In this document: positions 42,344 through 51,577 of the stretch, one piece after another
Layout of the letters: each line of letters begins with the position of its first letter
How positions within the stretch are numbered: position 1 is the stretch's first letter
Source of the DNA: GCA-002282575 sp964606405
Lineage (GTDB): Bacteria > Pseudomonadota > Gammaproteobacteria > Thiomicrospirales > Thiomicrospiraceae
Direction of reading: 5' to 3'
NCBI GenBank assembly: GCA_964606405.1
Contig: CAZSGH010000016.1
Location: forward strand, 1-59,135
Length of the DNA stretch: 59,135 nucleotides
Notes under the pieces: generated by a model
Databases searched by the model: none
What the model saw: the letters and a program-made list of their open reading frames with translations, nothing else
What the model was told of the DNA's origin: nothing
Translations under genes and position numbers: made by a program

Positions 42344-43359
42344 TGACACCAGAACAAGCCTTATCTCGATTGCAAGCACGAGACGCTTTGCCATCCTTTG
42401 TGTTTTGTTTTGGTGAGGAGCCTCAGCGCTTATTAGATACCATTGATGCTCTTGCGCTTGCTGGATGTCATAAGGGGTTTATCGAGCGGCAGTTGATGGT
42501 AGTTGAGTCGGTAGCCGATTGGGGTGATGTGCTGAATGCTTACCAAGAGTTGTCTTTGTTTTCAAGTCAGCGGGTGATGCTGGTTCAGGTGAATACGAAG
42601 ATTAGTGCAGCGCAGTCCGATCAACTTCAATCATTGGTACTATCACCTAATCCTGATGTTTTGCTGCTATTGCGTGCTGGTGCTTTAGATAAAAGTGCCC
42701 AAGAAGCGAAGTGGGTTAGGGCATGGGATTCTGTTGGCTGGGTCATTAATAGTAAAGCTCTGCCACTTGCGGGTGTTCAGCGCTGGTTACAAGAGCAAGC
42801 GTCGGCTTTAGGGATGCGCTTACAACCTGATGCCGCTGATGCCTTGGCGCATTGGTCGGAAGGCAATTTGATGTCTGCTAAGCAGAGTTTGCTACGCTGG
42901 CAATTACAAGGTTTAACAACCTTGGATATGGCATTGCTCGAACGTGACAGTCAAGACTGGGCAAGATACGATGTGTTTGCCTTATCTGCAGCGATTCTAG
43001 CGCAAAATCCCCGTGATGCTCTGCGGATTTTAGCGAGGTTGCAGGAAGAGGGTGAGGATGCTGTGCTTATTTTATGGGCGGTATCACGTGAATTGCGTTC
43101 ATGGGCTGCATTAATTGACGATGTGAAACAAAAACGCGCTTGGTCATCTCAAACATTGGCGATTCATAAGTTGTGGGGTGGGCGTGATAAGATTTTATGG
43201 CGATTATTAGAGCGTGTTCAACCGACGATGATTAAAAATTGGCTGGCAGCCTGCTTAACCATTGACCGTGAAGTTAAAGGACAGGCTACGGGTGATGCAT
43301 GGCGATCATTACGTTGGTTGGTTGCTGATATGGCGAGTAGTGGGAAATTAAAAGTCTAA
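42340..43359 (+). CDS. holA: DNA polymerase III delta subunit
   Basis: Clamp-loader subunit that opens the beta clamp. 339 residues. N-terminal PSFVFCFGEEPQRLLDTIDAL and QELSLFSSQRVMLVQV, central LALLERDSQDWARYDVFALSAAIL-like segment, C-terminal WRLLERVQPTMIKNW and LTIDREVKGQ. It starts on the lptE stop. Its stop TAA at 43357-43359 is formed by the GTCTAAAAA left end of the structured repeat. Confidence 0.93.
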   Translation: MMTPEQALSRLQARDALPSFVFCFGEEPQRLLDTIDALALAGCHKGFIERQLMVVESVADWGDVLNAYQELSLFSSQRVMLVQVNTKISAAQSDQLQSLVLSPNPDVLLLLRAGALDKSAQEAKWVRAWDSVGWVINSKALPLAGVQRWLQEQASALGMRLQPDAADALAHWSEGNLMSAKQSLLRWQLQGLTTLDMALLERDSQDWARYDVFALSAAILAQNPRDALRILARLQEEGEDAVLILWAVSRELRSWAALIDDVKQKRAWSSQTLAIHKLWGGRDKILWRLLERVQPTMIKNWLAACLTIDREVKGQATGDAWRSLRWLVADMASSGKLKV

Positions 43360-43495
43360 AAAGTGCGTTTCGCTTTTTTAGACTTTCCAAGTTTGTTTTT
43401 TGGCTGGAGGAAGGGGCTTTAATCTAATGGCTAGATGCTATTTTCAATCCCCCTTCCTCCAGGCCTCCAGCCCGTTTGGTTTTTTAGTGATGCTC
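43354..43495 (+). repeat. Structured intergenic repeat, copy 9 (plus orientation)
   Basis: Between holA and proA, supplying the holA stop codon. The left hairpin is GTCTAAAAAGTGCG..GCTTTTTTAGAC. Central arms 43404-43416 (CTGGAGGAAGGGG) and 43450-43462 (CCCCTTCCTCCAG) are perfectly paired, with a compensatory A:T to G:C change relative to copy 2. Loop GGCT (43429-43432) can pair with AGCC (43469-43472). Confidence 0.9.
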
Positions 43496-43510
43496 TAAGG
43501 AATAAATACT

Positions 43511-44764
43511 ATGAATATAACAGATTACATGAATAACCTCGGACAAGCAGCACGTTCTGCCAGTCGTGTTTTAGCCGTCGCAACAACCGCACAAAAAAAT
43601 ACGGCGCTCTTAGCGATTGCTGATGCATTAGTCGCTAAAACAGACTTCTTAGTCGCTGAAAATGAAAAAGACTTAATTGCAGGCAAGGTAAATGGGTTAG
43701 ATGATGCGATGCTCGATCGGTTACGTTTAACGCCTGCTGGTGTTGTCTCAATTGCCACAGGTGTGCGTCAGGTTGCTGCCTTGCCCGATCCAATTGGCGA
43801 AATTAAAGATATGGCATATCGTCCTTCGGGTATTCAGCTGGGTAAAATGCGCGTTCCCTTAGGTGTTGTCGGTATTATTTATGAGTCGCGTCCGAATGTG
43901 ACTGCCGATGCCGCGGCCTTGTGCTTAAAATCTGGTAATGCGACGATTTTGCGCGGCGGTTCGGAAGCCATTCATTCTAACCGTGCCATTGCTCAGTGTA
44001 TTATTGATGGGTTAAGGTCGACTGATTTGCCGACTACGGCGGTTCAAGTGGTCGAAACAACTGATCGTGATGCGGTCGGACGTTTAATTGCCATGCCCGA
44101 GTTTGTCGATGTCATTGTACCTCGCGGCGGCAAAAGCCTGATTGCGCGTATCAGTGAGGGTGCCCGCGTGCCCGTAATTAAACACTTAGATGGTATCTGC
44201 CATAGTTATGTCGATGCAAGCGCTGATTTAGAGTTGTCGTGGAGCGTTTGTGACAATGCTAAAACGCACCGTTATGGTGTGTGTAATGCGATGGAGACCT
44301 TATTAGTCGATGCGGCCATTGCGTCAGCATTCTTGCCAAAAATGGCTGATATTTATCGCGCTAAAGGGGTAGAACTTCGCGGTTGCCCCCTTGCTTGCGC
44401 CATTAGCTCCATGTCGGCAGCGAGCGAAGAGGACTGGTCTACTGAGTACTTAGCGCCCATTTTAGCGATTAAAATTGTTGATGGCATGGATGCTGCTATA
44501 GAACATATTAATACCTACGGTTCGCACCATACTGATGCAATCATGACGCAAGATTATGCTAAAGCACGTCAGTTTTTAGCGCAAGTCGACTCGAGTTCAG
44601 TCATGGTTAATGCTTCGACACGCTTTGCTGATGGCTTTGAGTATGGTTTAGGGGCAGAAATTGGTATTAGCACAGATAAGTTCCATGCACGCGGACCTGT
44701 GGGACTAGAAGGGTTAACTTCACAAAAATATATTGTTTTTGGTCAAGGTCAAATTCGTCAGTAA
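43511..44764 (+). CDS. proA: Gamma-glutamyl phosphate reductase
   Basis: Second step of proline synthesis. 417 residues. Visible are VPLGVVGIIYESRPNVTADAA, LKSGNATILRGGSEAIHSN, DVIVPRGGKSLIARI, and the catalytic-Cys region YGVCNAMETLLVD. C-terminal FGLGAEIGIST-type sequence is present (GLGAEIGISTDKFHARGP). AAGGAAT precedes the ATG. The position after holA is usual in Pseudomonas-like genomes. Confidence 0.96.
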   Translation: MNITDYMNNLGQAARSASRVLAVATTAQKNTALLAIADALVAKTDFLVAENEKDLIAGKVNGLDDAMLDRLRLTPAGVVSIATGVRQVAALPDPIGEIKDMAYRPSGIQLGKMRVPLGVVGIIYESRPNVTADAAALCLKSGNATILRGGSEAIHSNRAIAQCIIDGLRSTDLPTTAVQVVETTDRDAVGRLIAMPEFVDVIVPRGGKSLIARISEGARVPVIKHLDGICHSYVDASADLELSWSVCDNAKTHRYGVCNAMETLLVDAAIASAFLPKMADIYRAKGVELRGCPLACAISSMSAASEEDWSTEYLAPILAIKIVDGMDAAIEHINTYGSHHTDAIMTQDYAKARQFLAQVDSSSVMVNASTRFADGFEYGLGAEIGISTDKFHARGPVGLEGLTSQKYIVFGQGQIRQ

Positions 44765-44771
44765 GCGGATG

Positions 44772-44904
44772 AGTCCAAAAAGCTAATGGGTAGGAGCCAT
44801 GGAGGAAGGGGATGTAGAAAATAGCATCTAACCCATTCTTCCTTCAGTTAAAAAAACAAACCAGAAATGTCTAAAAACAAGCAAAGCGGGGTTTTAGACA
44901 TTTC
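44772..44904 (-). repeat. Structured intergenic repeat, copy 10 (minus orientation)
   Basis: Between proA and the PDC-sensor gene, 133 bp. On the minus strand the left hairpin is GTCTAAAACCCC..GTTTTTAGAC, the arms are CTGAAGGAAG and CCCCTTCCTCCAT (imperfect), loop GGGT and right-flank ACCCATTAG are complementary, and the right end has lost most of GTTTTTAGAGG. Confidence 0.85.
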
Positions 44905-44924
44905 ATTAACCAAGGAAACGCATT

Positions 44925-45911
44925 ATGGCAAGCTATGTCAATGTGATTGAACGTTATCACGATTATCAAGCAATGATTCGAGAGATGCTGGGTTCGATGC
45001 TGATTGGTTTGGCAGATGTAAAGCTCTTTGAAAGCCCAGAGAAAATTTTAGAGACGTTAGATGAGATGTTCAAACATTATCCTTTCTTGGATATTGTTTA
45101 CACGCTCGATAAAGAGGGCATTCAAAATGGTCCTAATTATTTATTTAGCGACTTTAAAGCAAAAACGGATCATGCTAATCGCGGAAAGGATCGCAGTCAA
45201 CGTCCTTATTTTGTGATGGCGAAAGAGCGACAAGAGGCAGTCTTTACACAGCCCTATTTGTCTACTACCGACCGTGTGATGTGTCTTTCGGGTGCGATTC
45301 CAATGCGCAACGAGTCGGGCGATATTTGTGGTTATTTGGTGATCGATTTAGATTTAGAAAAAACAGTCAGTTTTTTAATGGGCGATAGCCTGCGTATGCG
45401 TTTTGAGCCGTTATTTAAAGCAATTTACTCAACGATCGCTTTAGGGCTGTTTTTAGTGGTAGGTATTCTGCTATTTTCTGGTTTTTCAGAATTACTCAAA
45501 ATGCTCGAAGAACCCTCACATGTTGAGTCGGTAAGACCTTTTAGTGCTATTATTTTTATCACCCTTGGACTTGCCATATTCGATTTAGCGAAGACAACGC
45601 TAGAAGAAGAAGTGCTGATGCACAAGGATATTTTTCGTCATAGCTCGACACGACGAACCATTACGCGTTTCATGGCAGCGATCATGATTGCCGTATCCAT
45701 AGAAGCTTTGTTGTTGATGTTTAAATCAGCAATTGGTTCAGGGGATTATTTATCGAGTGCGACATGGATGATGTTGTCAGCTGTTGCTTTGATGGTTGGT
45801 TTGGGATTGTATGTGTATTTGGGGGCAAAAGCCGAATATATGCTGATTGCGGTTAAGCGAGAAAAGCTTAATCACAATCAGGATACGAATGAAGCGGTTG
45901 CGAAGTACTAA
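44925..45911 (+). CDS. PDC/Cache-like sensor domain with four C-terminal membrane segments
   Basis: 328 residues, CAAGGAAA before the ATG. The N-terminal 150 or so residues look like a PDC/Cache ligand-binding domain (YPFLDIVYTLDKEGIQ, DRSQRPYFVMA, TQPYLSTTDRVMCLSGAIPM, GDICGYLVIDLDLE). There is no preceding membrane segment or signal peptide, so it would be cytoplasmic unless the topology is unusual. Four hydrophobic segments follow (about 165-187, 205-222, 249-270, 279-300), then a short charged tail. No kinase, GGDEF or methyl-accepting domain is attached. It stands alone between proA and nadB. Function unknown. Confidence 0.75.
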   Translation: MASYVNVIERYHDYQAMIREMLGSMLIGLADVKLFESPEKILETLDEMFKHYPFLDIVYTLDKEGIQNGPNYLFSDFKAKTDHANRGKDRSQRPYFVMAKERQEAVFTQPYLSTTDRVMCLSGAIPMRNESGDICGYLVIDLDLEKTVSFLMGDSLRMRFEPLFKAIYSTIALGLFLVVGILLFSGFSELLKMLEEPSHVESVRPFSAIIFITLGLAIFDLAKTTLEEEVLMHKDIFRHSSTRRTITRFMAAIMIAVSIEALLLMFKSAIGSGDYLSSATWMMLSAVALMVGLGLYVYLGAKAEYMLIAVKREKLNHNQDTNEAVAKY

Positions 45912-45929
45912 CCGCTTCGTTCTGCACCA

Positions 45930-47540
45930 TTAGCCTAGTTGGGTTTTTGGAGTCATAATTGTCGGCTGACTATCTTCAATTTTATGAGGGTAGTCAGCAA
46001 TATAATGCAGCCCTCTGCTTTCTTTTCGACTCAATGCAGAGCGAATAATCAGCTCGCTAACCAGTGCTAAATTACGCAACTCTACAAAGTCGGTATTTAG
46101 CTCGTAGTGAGCGTAAAACTCTTCAATTTCTTCACGAATCATTAAAATGCGTTTGAGCGCAAGGTTAAGTCGCTTTTTGGTGCGAACGATGCCAACATAA
46201 TCCCACATAACGCGACGCAACTCATCCCAGTCATGGCTGACCATGATCTGTTCTGGGCTAGGGCGTACTTGGCTGTCATCCCAATCGGGTAATGCTGGTG
46301 GTGCAAGTAAATTCCCAGCTTGCAGTTGTTGAATAATATCTTGATAGGCGGCATCGGCATAAACAAGCGCCTCCAGTAAGGAGTTGCTGGCAAGGCGATT
46401 CGCACCGTGCAGTCCTGTGTAGGCAACTTCACCAATAGCATAAAGGCTGTTTAAGTCAGTTTTGGCGTGATGATCAGTCATTACGCCGCCACAGGTGTAG
46501 TGGGCAGCAGGAACAACAGGAATCGGCTCTTTGGTAATGTCGATACCAAGTGAAAGACAACGCTTATAAATGGTTGGGAAGTGCGCGGTAATAAACTCAG
46601 CAGACTTGTGACTAATATCCAACCAGACATGATCGCAACCCAGTTTTTTCATTTCACTGTCGATGGCTCTTGCCACAATATCTCTTGGTGCCAGTTCAGC
46701 TCGATCGTCATAATCGGGCATAAAGCGCGTGCCATCGGGGCGTTTAAGTAACCCTCCTTCGCCACGTACCGCTTCGGAAATCAAAAAAGCCCGTTCAGAC
46801 GGGTGAAACAGTACCGTGGGATGAAATTGCATGAATTCCATATTGGCAACGCGACATCCAGCGCGCCATGCCATTGCCACACCATCACCTGTAGCGAGAT
46901 CGGGATTGCTAGTATACAGATAGACTTTACCTGCGCCACCCGTGGCGAGTACCACGGCACGAGCGGCAAAGGTGGTAAACTCATCAGTAGCTTGATTTAG
47001 CGCATAGGCACCAACACAGCGTCCATCGACTCGAATTAAGTCTACTGCCGTGTAATGCTCTAGAAGTACAATGTTAGGGTGCTGCCTCGCTTTGTGAGCA
47101 AGGGTAATTTGGACTGATTGTCCCGTATGATCGGCAGCATGGATAATACGACGATGAGAGTGCCCCCCTTCACGAGTTAAATGAAATGGGTATAAAGCGC
47201 AGTCGTTGTCGTTATCAATATTGCATGGCGTAAAAGGCACAGAGAGGTGAATCAGTTCTTCAATAACCCGTTTTCCTGCTTCGGCCGTAAAACGAACAGC
47301 TGCTTCATTGCACAAGCCATCGCCTGCAACAAGCGTGTCTTGAACGTGTTGCTCAATACTATCATTAGGATCTAATACGGCAGCAATACCGCCCTGCGCC
47401 CAACGCGTGTTGGACTCGAGCAGCCCGCGCTTTGCTAATAAGGTTACGGGTATATGTTCTGCTAGTTTGAGCGCAAGGGATAGGCCTGCAATACCGCTAC
47501 CAATAATAAGAACGCTGTTGGGATGGTGAGATTTAAGCAA
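45930..47540 (-). CDS. nadB: L-aspartate oxidase
   Basis: FAD enzyme that oxidises aspartate to iminoaspartate for NAD synthesis. 536 residues from TTG 47540 (TAGG about 9 bases upstream). Motifs are LIIGSGIAGLSLALKLAEH, NTRWAQGGIAAVLD, EGGHSHRRIIHAADHTG, and AHYTCGGVMTDHHAKTD. The frame MLKSHHPNSVLIIG fits the family N-terminus. In pseudomonads nadB lies beside rpoE/algU. Here it faces rseC with only a repeat between. Confidence 0.96.
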   Translation of the reverse strand: MLKSHHPNSVLIIGSGIAGLSLALKLAEHIPVTLLAKRGLLESNTRWAQGGIAAVLDPNDSIEQHVQDTLVAGDGLCNEAAVRFTAEAGKRVIEELIHLSVPFTPCNIDNDNDCALYPFHLTREGGHSHRRIIHAADHTGQSVQITLAHKARQHPNIVLLEHYTAVDLIRVDGRCVGAYALNQATDEFTTFAARAVVLATGGAGKVYLYTSNPDLATGDGVAMAWRAGCRVANMEFMQFHPTVLFHPSERAFLISEAVRGEGGLLKRPDGTRFMPDYDDRAELAPRDIVARAIDSEMKKLGCDHVWLDISHKSAEFITAHFPTIYKRCLSLGIDITKEPIPVVPAAHYTCGGVMTDHHAKTDLNSLYAIGEVAYTGLHGANRLASNSLLEALVYADAAYQDIIQQLQAGNLLAPPALPDWDDSQVRPSPEQIMVSHDWDELRRVMWDYVGIVRTKKRLNLALKRILMIREEIEEFYAHYELNTDFVELRNLALVSELIIRSALSRKESRGLHYIADYPHKIEDSQPTIMTPKTQLG

Positions 47541-47611
47541 AGCGATAACCTATGTTGTTGTTACCAAGTATTTTAAGATAAACTGCTCTTATAAGATATA
47601 AGATGACACTT

Positions 47612-47750
47612 ATAAAAACCCAAAGGGTAGGCGGTCTGGAGGAAGGGATTGCTAAAAATAGCATATAACCCATTGATTAACTACCTTCCTTCAGCAAAAA
47701 ATAAGTTTGAAAAATCTAAAAATAAGCGAAGTGAATGTTTTTAGATTTTT
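47612..47750 (-). repeat. Structured intergenic repeat, copy 11 (minus orientation) between nadB and rseC
   Basis: Fills the divergent nadB-rseC spacer, where related bacteria have rpoE-rseA-rseB. On the minus strand the left hairpin is ATCTAAAAACATTC..TTTTTAGAT. Arms are CTGAAGGAAGG and CCTTCCTCCAG with one mismatch. Loop GGGT pairs with ACCC of the right flank (ACCCTTTGGG). The right end is GGGTTTTTATA. Confidence 0.88.
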
Positions 47751-47771
47751 TTATAAGCGGATGGTAATAGA

Positions 47772-48233
47772 ATGGAAGCTTCTAATAGAATAGACGACGA
47801 TCAAGAGCAAACATGGGTTGTGGTGAAGCGCAGAAACGAGCAAGATGTGTTTGTTGAAATGCAATCTGATGCGGCTGGCTGCACCACAGGACACTGCGGT
47901 GCAGGTGCTGTTGGTTGCCAATCGAATGCGTTTGTGGGTTTATTTGCAACAGCACCCTTGTTAAGGCTTAAAGATGTCCCCATAACCGTTAACGTGGGTG
48001 ATCGTTTGTTGTTATCCCTGCCGCGAAAAGCCGTATTTCAGTTGGCATTTTTAGGCTATGGATTGCCTTTGTTTGCTTTGTTGTTAGGCTTGTGGTTTGG
48101 GCAGACGCTTGCGGGTGATTTATCTGCCTTATTCCTAGGGATGTCTGCTTTGTTGATGACATGGCTGGTGGTTGGTAAGTTGGGCTTGGTTATTGAACCA
48201 AAGATTTTAGATATTCACGTGGTTAGTGTTTAG
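47772..48233 (+). CDS. rseC: RseC/MucC-family membrane protein
   Basis: 153 residues. A Cys-rich N-terminal part (AAGCTTGHCGAGAVGC) is followed by two membrane segments (about 90-110 and 115-137) and a short tail. The family includes E. coli RseC, which influences reduction of SoxR and is encoded in the rpoE operon. Here the upstream rpoE, rseA and rseB genes are absent, but the downstream neighbour mucD is kept. Confidence 0.88.
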   Translation: MEASNRIDDDQEQTWVVVKRRNEQDVFVEMQSDAAGCTTGHCGAGAVGCQSNAFVGLFATAPLLRLKDVPITVNVGDRLLLSLPRKAVFQLAFLGYGLPLFALLLGLWFGQTLAGDLSALFLGMSALLMTWLVVGKLGLVIEPKILDIHVVSV

Positions 48234-48245
48234 GAGGAATTAAAA

Positions 48246-49679
48246 ATGTCAATTCGCGTTTTATTTTCGGGTTTATTGGTGGGCTTTAGTTTATTGGTTG
48301 TCGCGCCTGTTGTCTCTGCTGAGCTGCCTGACTTTACCCAACTTGTTGAAAAAAATGCTGCTGCAGTGGTTAATATTTCGACCACGCAAAAAGTTCAGCA
48401 ACAGCGAGGGGGTGATTTTAACGGCATTCCTGAAGAATTGTTAAAACGTTTTTTTGGTGATGCCTTTCCCATTCCAAAGGGTGCGGTGCCAGAGCCTGGA
48501 AATGGAAGCGGTAAAAAAGAGGTACAGTCGTTAGGTACAGGTTTTATTGTTTCTGCTGATGGCTACATTGTCACTAACCACCATGTGGTAGCGGATGCTC
48601 AAGAAATTGTGGTGCGTTTCAGCGACCGAAAGGAATTGGTTGCTAAAGTCATCGGTTCTGATGAGCGTACCGATGTCGCATTGATTAAAGTTGAAGCAAA
48701 GGGATTGCAGACGGTTAACCTTGGGCAGTCCAGTAAGCTTAAAGTCGGTGAGTGGGTGTTGGCTATTGGTTCTCCTTTCGGTTTTGAGGCTACGGTTACC
48801 CAAGGGATTGTTTCGGCGAAAGAGCGTACGTTGCCCGATGATACCTATGTCCCCTTTATTCAAACAGATGTGGCGATTAATCCAGGTAATTCAGGTGGTC
48901 CATTATTTAACCTCGCGGGTGAAGTGGTCGGGATTAACTCACAAATTTATAGCCGTAGCGGTGGTTTCATGGGGTTGTCATTCTCGATTCCGATTGAAGT
49001 TGCGATGAACGCGGTTGATCAAATTAAACGCAATGGTCATGTGGTGCGTGGTTATTTGGGCGTGAATGTGCAAGAGGTGACTTCTGAATTATCAGAGTCT
49101 TTTGGCATGGAAAAACCCAAAGGTGCTTTGGTTGCGGAAGTATTTCCCGATACACCAGCTGCAAAGGCAGGCATTAAAGCTGGCGATGTCATTTTGTCGG
49201 TTAACGGCATGGAGATCAATAAATCGGGTAGTTTACCGCCTGTTATCGGCATGACCCCCGTTGGTCAGCCTGTAGAATTACGCTTGTTGCGCCAAGGTAA
49301 ATTGCAGACCATGCGCGTAACCGTAGAATCATTGCCCGATGATAAAAAGCAAGCAGCGAATCAGGGTAAGCGTAACAGTAAAGGTGCGCCAGAGACTTCA
49401 GGAAAAACAGTTTTGGGAGCAGCAGTTGTGCCGTTAGAAGATTCGGTTAAGAAAAAGCTTGATATTGATTTTGGGCTGCGAGTGTCTTCTATGAACGAGG
49501 GTAGTTTGTTAAACAGTGGTGTACAGACAGGCGATATTTTGTTGGAAGTTAATTATATCCGTTTAGATTCGGTTGAAGTTCTCGCAGACTTGGCTGCAAA
49601 ACTGCCGAAGGGACAAAAAATTCCAATGCGTGTTGTGCGTGGGAATCGTGCGCTATTCTTGCCTTTAGTCATTCAATAA
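48246..49679 (+). CDS. mucD: Periplasmic serine protease, DegP/MucD family
   Basis: Envelope quality-control protease. 477 residues. The signal peptide is residues 1-25 (LLVGFSLLVVAPVVSA). The trypsin-like domain has the catalytic triad H113 (TNHHVV), D143 (RTDVALIK) and S216 (PGNSGGPL). Two PDZ domains follow (YLGVNVQEVTSELSESFG, DTPAAKAGIKAGDVILSVNG; then about 400-477). A clear Shine-Dalgarno (GGAGGA) lies at the rseC end. Order rseC-mucD-lepA matches Pseudomonas mucCD. Confidence 0.95.
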   Translation: MSIRVLFSGLLVGFSLLVVAPVVSAELPDFTQLVEKNAAAVVNISTTQKVQQQRGGDFNGIPEELLKRFFGDAFPIPKGAVPEPGNGSGKKEVQSLGTGFIVSADGYIVTNHHVVADAQEIVVRFSDRKELVAKVIGSDERTDVALIKVEAKGLQTVNLGQSSKLKVGEWVLAIGSPFGFEATVTQGIVSAKERTLPDDTYVPFIQTDVAINPGNSGGPLFNLAGEVVGINSQIYSRSGGFMGLSFSIPIEVAMNAVDQIKRNGHVVRGYLGVNVQEVTSELSESFGMEKPKGALVAEVFPDTPAAKAGIKAGDVILSVNGMEINKSGSLPPVIGMTPVGQPVELRLLRQGKLQTMRVTVESLPDDKKQAANQGKRNSKGAPETSGKTVLGAAVVPLEDSVKKKLDIDFGLRVSSMNEGSLLNSGVQTGDILLEVNYIRLDSVEVLADLAAKLPKGQKIPMRVVRGNRALFLPLVIQ

Positions 49680-49703
49680 GCTAAAGTTAGGGGCTATTTT
49701 CGA

Positions 49704-49722
49704 GGGGCGTTATAAACGCCCC
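49704..49722 (+). terminator. Terminator after mucD
   Basis: GGGGCGTT-ATA-AACGCCCC is a perfect stem on a 3-base loop, followed by GTTTGTGTTTTTATTT. It stands 25 bases after the mucD stop. Confidence 0.85.
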
Positions 49723-49765
49723 GTTTGTGTTTTTATTTATATTTTGTTTTTGTGTTAGGTATTTC

Positions 49766-51577
49766 ATGGCTTACGAACTGGATTTAATCCGTAACTTTTC
49801 AATTATTGCCCATATTGACCACGGTAAATCAACCTTGGCGGATCGTTTTATCCAGTTTTGTGGTGGCTTAACAGATCGCGAGATGTCCTCTCAAGTTCTT
49901 GATTCTATGGATTTAGAGAAGGAACGTGGCATTACCATTAAGGCGGCCAGTGTCACCTTGCATTACAAAGCAAATGATGGCAAGATTTATGAGCTGAACT
50001 TTATTGATACGCCGGGTCACGTCGATTTTAGTTATGAAGTGTCGCGTTCGTTAGCTGCTTGTGAAGGCGCTTTGTTGGTGGTTGATGCTTCGCAGGGGGT
50101 TGAAGCGCAAACGGTGGCCAACTGTTATACCGCTATTGAGCAAGGGCTAGAAGTGTTGCCTGTGCTCAATAAAATCGATTTACCTAATGCTGATGCAGAT
50201 CGTGTTATTCAAGAAATTGAAGAAATTATTGGTATTGATGCGACAGAAGCGGTACATGCTAGTGCCAAAGCAGGTATTGGTATTCAAGAAACGCTTGAAG
50301 AAATCATTGCCAAAATTCCAGCACCCAAAGGTAATCCAGATGCACCGCTTAAAGCCTTAATTATTGATTCTTGGTACGACAACTATTTGGGTGTTGTGTC
50401 TTTGGTGCGTGTGATGGATGGTGCTATTCGTCCTAAAATGAAGATGAAAGTCATGTCGTCTGGCAATACCCATGAAGTCTTGGAAGTGGGGGTGTTTAAT
50501 CCCAAACGTGTTAAGCGTGAGAGTTTGGGAACGGGCGAGGTTGGCTTCGTTATTGCGGGATTAAAAGAGATTGATGGCGCCCCTGTTGGTGATACCTTAA
50601 CCGATGCAGCAAATCCTGCAACAGTATCATTGCCAGGATTTAAACCATCACAACCTCGTGTATTTGCTGGTATCTTTCCCATTAGTTCGGAAGACTACGA
50701 GGCGTTACGTGAGTCTTTACGTAAATTACGTTTGAATGATGCATCTTTGTTTTTTGAACCAGAAACATCAACGGCATTGGGCTTTGGCTTCCGTTGTGGT
50801 TTCTTGGGCTTATTGCATATGGAAGTGATTCAAGAACGTTTGGAACGTGAATTCAACCTTGATTTGATCACCACGGCACCTACGGTTGTTTATGAAGTGC
50901 TCACGGTACGTGATGAAGTGCTCAAGGTTGATAATCCAGCGAAGTTGCCTGAGCTAGGGTCTATTAAAGAAATTCGCGAACCGATTATTCAAGCGAATAT
51001 TTTAATGCCACAAGAGTATGTCGGAGCTGTTATGAGCTTGTGCATGGAAAAGCGTGGCGTACAAAAAAATATGAGTTATGCAGGTAAGCAAGTGCAATTA
51101 CAAATGGAATTGCCACTCAACGAAGTCGTTCTCGATTTCTTTGATCGATTAAAATCGATTTCCCGTGGTTATGCATCGATGGATTATGAATTCCGTCGTT
51201 TCCAAGCGGATGATTTGGTGCGTATGGATATGTTGGTAAATGGCGAGCCACTCGATGCCTTATCGATGATCGTGCACCGTAGTACGGCGCAAAATCGAGG
51301 TAGAGATATTACTGAACGCTTGAAGGACTTAATCCCGCGTCAGATGTTCGATGTCGCTGTACAAGCCGCAGTCGGTACCAAAGTGATCGCCCGAAGCACC
51401 ATTAAAGCGATGCGTAAAGACGTGTTAGCTAAGTGTTATGGTGGTGACGTGAGTCGTAAGAAAAAGCTACTAGAGAAACAAAAAGAGGGTAAAAAACGCA
51501 TGAAGACGATTGGTAGCGTTGAAATTCCTCAGGAAGCCTTCTTGGCGGTATTAAATATTAGTAAAGATAATGGTTAG
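49766..51577 (+). CDS. lepA: Elongation factor 4 (back-translocating GTPase LepA)
   Basis: Ribosome-dependent GTPase. 603 residues from ATG 49766 (TAGG 7 bases upstream). The longer start at 49727 adds a hydrophobic, non-homologous leader lying in the terminator's T-rich tail. Motifs are AHIDHGKSTLADR (G1), DTPGHVDF (G3) and NKIDLPNA (G4), and the C-terminus has the EF4-specific domain with KDVLAKCYGGDVSRKKKLLE. lepB follows, separated by a repeat. Confidence 0.97.
   Translation: MAYELDLIRNFSIIAHIDHGKSTLADRFIQFCGGLTDREMSSQVLDSMDLEKERGITIKAASVTLHYKANDGKIYELNFIDTPGHVDFSYEVSRSLAACEGALLVVDASQGVEAQTVANCYTAIEQGLEVLPVLNKIDLPNADADRVIQEIEEIIGIDATEAVHASAKAGIGIQETLEEIIAKIPAPKGNPDAPLKALIIDSWYDNYLGVVSLVRVMDGAIRPKMKMKVMSSGNTHEVLEVGVFNPKRVKRESLGTGEVGFVIAGLKEIDGAPVGDTLTDAANPATVSLPGFKPSQPRVFAGIFPISSEDYEALRESLRKLRLNDASLFFEPETSTALGFGFRCGFLGLLHMEVIQERLEREFNLDLITTAPTVVYEVLTVRDEVLKVDNPAKLPELGSIKEIREPIIQANILMPQEYVGAVMSLCMEKRGVQKNMSYAGKQVQLQMELPLNEVVLDFFDRLKSISRGYASMDYEFRRFQADDLVRMDMLVNGEPLDALSMIVHRSTAQNRGRDITERLKDLIPRQMFDVAVQAAVGTKVIARSTIKAMRKDVLAKCYGGDVSRKKKLLEKQKEGKKRMKTIGSVEIPQEAFLAVLNISKDNG

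Noticed and set aside
49727..49765. Upstream start of lepA giving a hydrophobic leader
   Set aside because: The leader is encoded by the T-rich tail of the mucD terminator and is absent from the family. ATG 49766 has its own Shine-Dalgarno.
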